DNA of 6,923 nt. It comes from Bacteroidia bacterium (GTDB lineage Bacteria; Bacteroidota; Bacteroidia; Bacteroidales; Azobacteroidaceae). Under the pieces are notes generated by a model, which was given only the letters and a program-made list of their open reading frames with translations, was not told the origin of the DNA and searched no databases. A program made the position numbers and the translations under genes. Positions 5,682 through 6,923 of the stretch are shown here, one piece after another (the first letter of the stretch is position 1; every line of letters begins with the position of its first letter). The stretch spans positions 1 to 6,923 of the forward strand of contig BNTU01000144.1 in assembly GCA_025996835.1 (NCBI GenBank), given 5' to 3'.

Positions 5682-6923
5682 TGATGTTTGGTTTTTGGGG
5701 GGTATATTGAGTGTGGTCGATTTTCGCCGCGTGTTGGCGGGCATATTCGATGCTGACCGTCTCTTTGGGGGTGTCCGTTTGTTCGCGCAATGCCTTGTAA
5801 TCGGCTTTGATGCTTTGGATGAATGCCGCCCGCGTGTCGGGGTTTAGCAACTGATTGACCACCGGAACGGCTTGTGAGGCATCTTTCACGTGCACTACCG
5901 CGCCGCGATAGAGCGGGTCTATTTTCAGGGCGGTGTGCAGTTTGGAGGTCGTTGCGCCGCCGATGATGAGCGGAATTTGCAGTCCGGCTGTGTCCAATTC
6001 GCCCGCCAGCGTCGCCATTTCGTGGAGGCTGGGTGTGATTAAGCCGCTCAGCGCGATGACATCCGGCTGCTGCTCAATGGCTTGGCGGATGATTTCTTCG
6101 GGCGGCACCATCACGCCGATGTCGATAATCTCGTAGTTGTTGCACGCCAAAATCACGCCCGTGATGTTTTTGCCGATGTCGTGCACATCGCCTTTCACGG
6201 TGGCGAAAAGAATTTTGCCCGCTTTTTTTGCGCCCGTCTGTTTGGAGGCTTCGATGGCAGGTTGGAGAATTTCGACCGCTTTTTTCATCGTGCGCGCCGT
6301 TTTAACCACCTGTGGCAGAAACATTTTGCCCTCGCCGAAGAGTCGCCCCACCTCGTTCATGCCGTCCATCAGTGGTCCGTCGATGATTTCGATGGGGTTT
6401 TTGCTGGTTTTTAATGCCTCTGTCAGGTCGGTTTCCAAAAAATCGCCGATGCCTTTGATGAGGGCGTGGCGGAGGCGTTCAGTAACGGGCTGGTTGCGCC
6501 ATTCCAACTTGTCGTTGCGGGCTTGTGTGGTGTCATTGCGGGTGTCAAGCCCGTCATTGCGGGCTTGACCCTCAATCCCCTGTTTTACATTGCCCTGCGC
6601 ATATTCCATCAATTTTTCCGCCGCCTCCTCATTGCGATTGAAAATCACATCTTCCACAAGCGTGCGCAACTCCGTTGAAATATCATCGTAGGCAAGTGTG
6701 GCGGCAGGGTTTACGATGCCCATATCCATCCCTTTTTGCACTGCGTGGTAGAGGAAAACGGTGTGCATGGCTTCGCGCAGGTCGTTGAGACCGCGGAAGG
6801 CGAATGAGAGATTGCTCACGCCGCCGCTGACTTTCGCGCCAGGGAGGTTGTTCTTAATCCATTCGGTTGCCCGAATAAAGGCGAGGGCATAGCCGCTGTG
6901 CTCCTCAATGCCCGTTGCCACAG
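5674..6923 (-). CDS. metH: Cobalamin-dependent methionine synthase, central part (N-terminus outside window)
   Basis: The gene enters from the right edge in mid-protein; the GTG at 6921 is an internal valine, not a start. The visible 415 residues begin in the methyltetrahydrofolate domain ([28 protein letters not shown]). They continue through the four-helix cap ([33 protein letters not shown] in two adjacent stretches, 178-210) to the B12 domain with [10 protein letters not shown], whose His (visible residue 247) is the lower cobalt ligand. [12 protein letters not shown] and GGATTSK, which line the corrin, follow. MetH transfers the methyl group of 5-methyltetrahydrofolate to homocysteine to make methionine in the cytosol. 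Visible residues 115-137 are encoded by the repeat array at 6511-6579 and lie in the linker between the folate and cap domains. The frame stops at 5674 in the linker before the reactivation domain, which follows in another frame. Removing one copy of a 4-base duplication (about 5673-5680) would fuse the two. Confidence 0.95.
   Translation of the reverse strand, partial: VATGIEEHSGYALAFIRATEWIKNNLPGAKVSGGVSNLSFAFRGLNDLREAMHTVFLYHAVQKGMDMGIVNPAATLAYDDISTELRTLVEDVIFNRNEEAAEKLMEYAQGNVKQGIEGQARNDGLDTRNDTTQARNDKLEWRNQPVTERLRHALIKGIGDFLETDLTEALKTSKNPIEIIDGPLMDGMNEVGRLFGEGKMFLPQVVKTARTMKKAVEILQPAIEASKQTGAKKAGKILFATVKGDVHDIGKNITGVILACNNYEIIDIGVMVPPEEIIRQAIEQQPDVIALSGLITPSLHEMATLAGELDTAGLQIPLIIGGATTSKLHTALKIDPLYRGAVVHVKDASQAVPVVNQLLNPDTRAAFIQSIKADYKALREQTDTPKETVSIEYARQHAAKIDHTQYTPQKPNINE
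6511..6579 (+). repeat. Three-unit repeat array inside metH
   Basis: Two 21-base units (6511-6531, starting GTCGTTGCGGGC; 6532-6552, starting GTCATTGCGGGT) precede a 27-base terminal unit (6553-6579) that differs from the other two terminal units by one base (G to T at 6572). The change breaks one pair of the palindrome at 6556-6576. A second, perfect inverted repeat spans the unit boundary: GTCAAGCCCG (6544-6553) and CGGGCTTGAC (6560-6569) around a 6-base loop. The array is 69 bases, begins and ends on metH codon boundaries and adds 23 residues ([10 protein letters not shown] and onward). Confidence 0.88.

Noticed and set aside
5682..5744. Longer start (ATG at 5744) for the reactivation-domain ORF
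   Set aside because: These codons overlap conserved-frame MetH linker coding and read as low-similarity shadow sequence. The ATG at 5681 is the one that makes the 8-base overlap and continues the natural linker.

Overview
The window looks like chromosomal DNA of a Bacteroidetes (Bacteroidota) bacterium. Three things point there. One predicted protein belongs to the type IX secretion plug family (formerly DUF5103), and another looks like the Bacteroidales DUF5053 family. Two intergenic regions carry perfect Bacteroidetes sigma-ABfr promoters (TTG, 19-20 bases, TAnnTTTG). Start codons have no clear Shine-Dalgarno sequences. Every gene I can support lies on the minus strand, so transcription runs from high to low coordinates.

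Right part (about 6923 to 1351): a compact gene series. It begins with the C-terminal half of cobalamin-dependent methionine synthase (metH; folate-domain end, cap and B12 domains), cut by the window edge. The AdoMet-binding reactivation domain of the same enzyme follows as a separate reading frame that overlaps it by 8 bases. After a 90-base gap comes htpG (bacterial Hsp90), then 3 bases later a SUI1/YciH-type translation factor, then a type IX secretion plug protein. A hairpin with a T-tract at about 1225-1280 closes the series.

Middle-left part (about 1228 to 500): a promoter, a 56-residue coiled-coil-like orphan protein, a strong hairpin, and a 138-residue DUF5053-like protein. The pair looks like a small two-gene cassette with an internal hairpin. 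Function is unknown.

Left edge (476 to 1): a perfect promoter and the N-terminal 128 residues of a DoxX-family membrane protein that runs off the window.

The most notable non-gene signal is one short repeat family at three places (2584-2677, 5490-5537, 6511-6579). Each array has one or two degenerate units and ends in a 27-base terminal unit that contains a palindrome with a 5-base loop. Two arrays lie in frame inside the two metH reading frames and would add 16 and 23 residues. The third fills the gap between the SUI1 gene and the plug gene. The metH break itself is explained exactly by a 4-base tandem duplication: removing one copy joins the two frames into one uninterrupted methionine synthase. 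The window holds no CRISPR array, tRNA, rRNA or transposase that I can see, and no intergenic stretch longer than about 130 bases.
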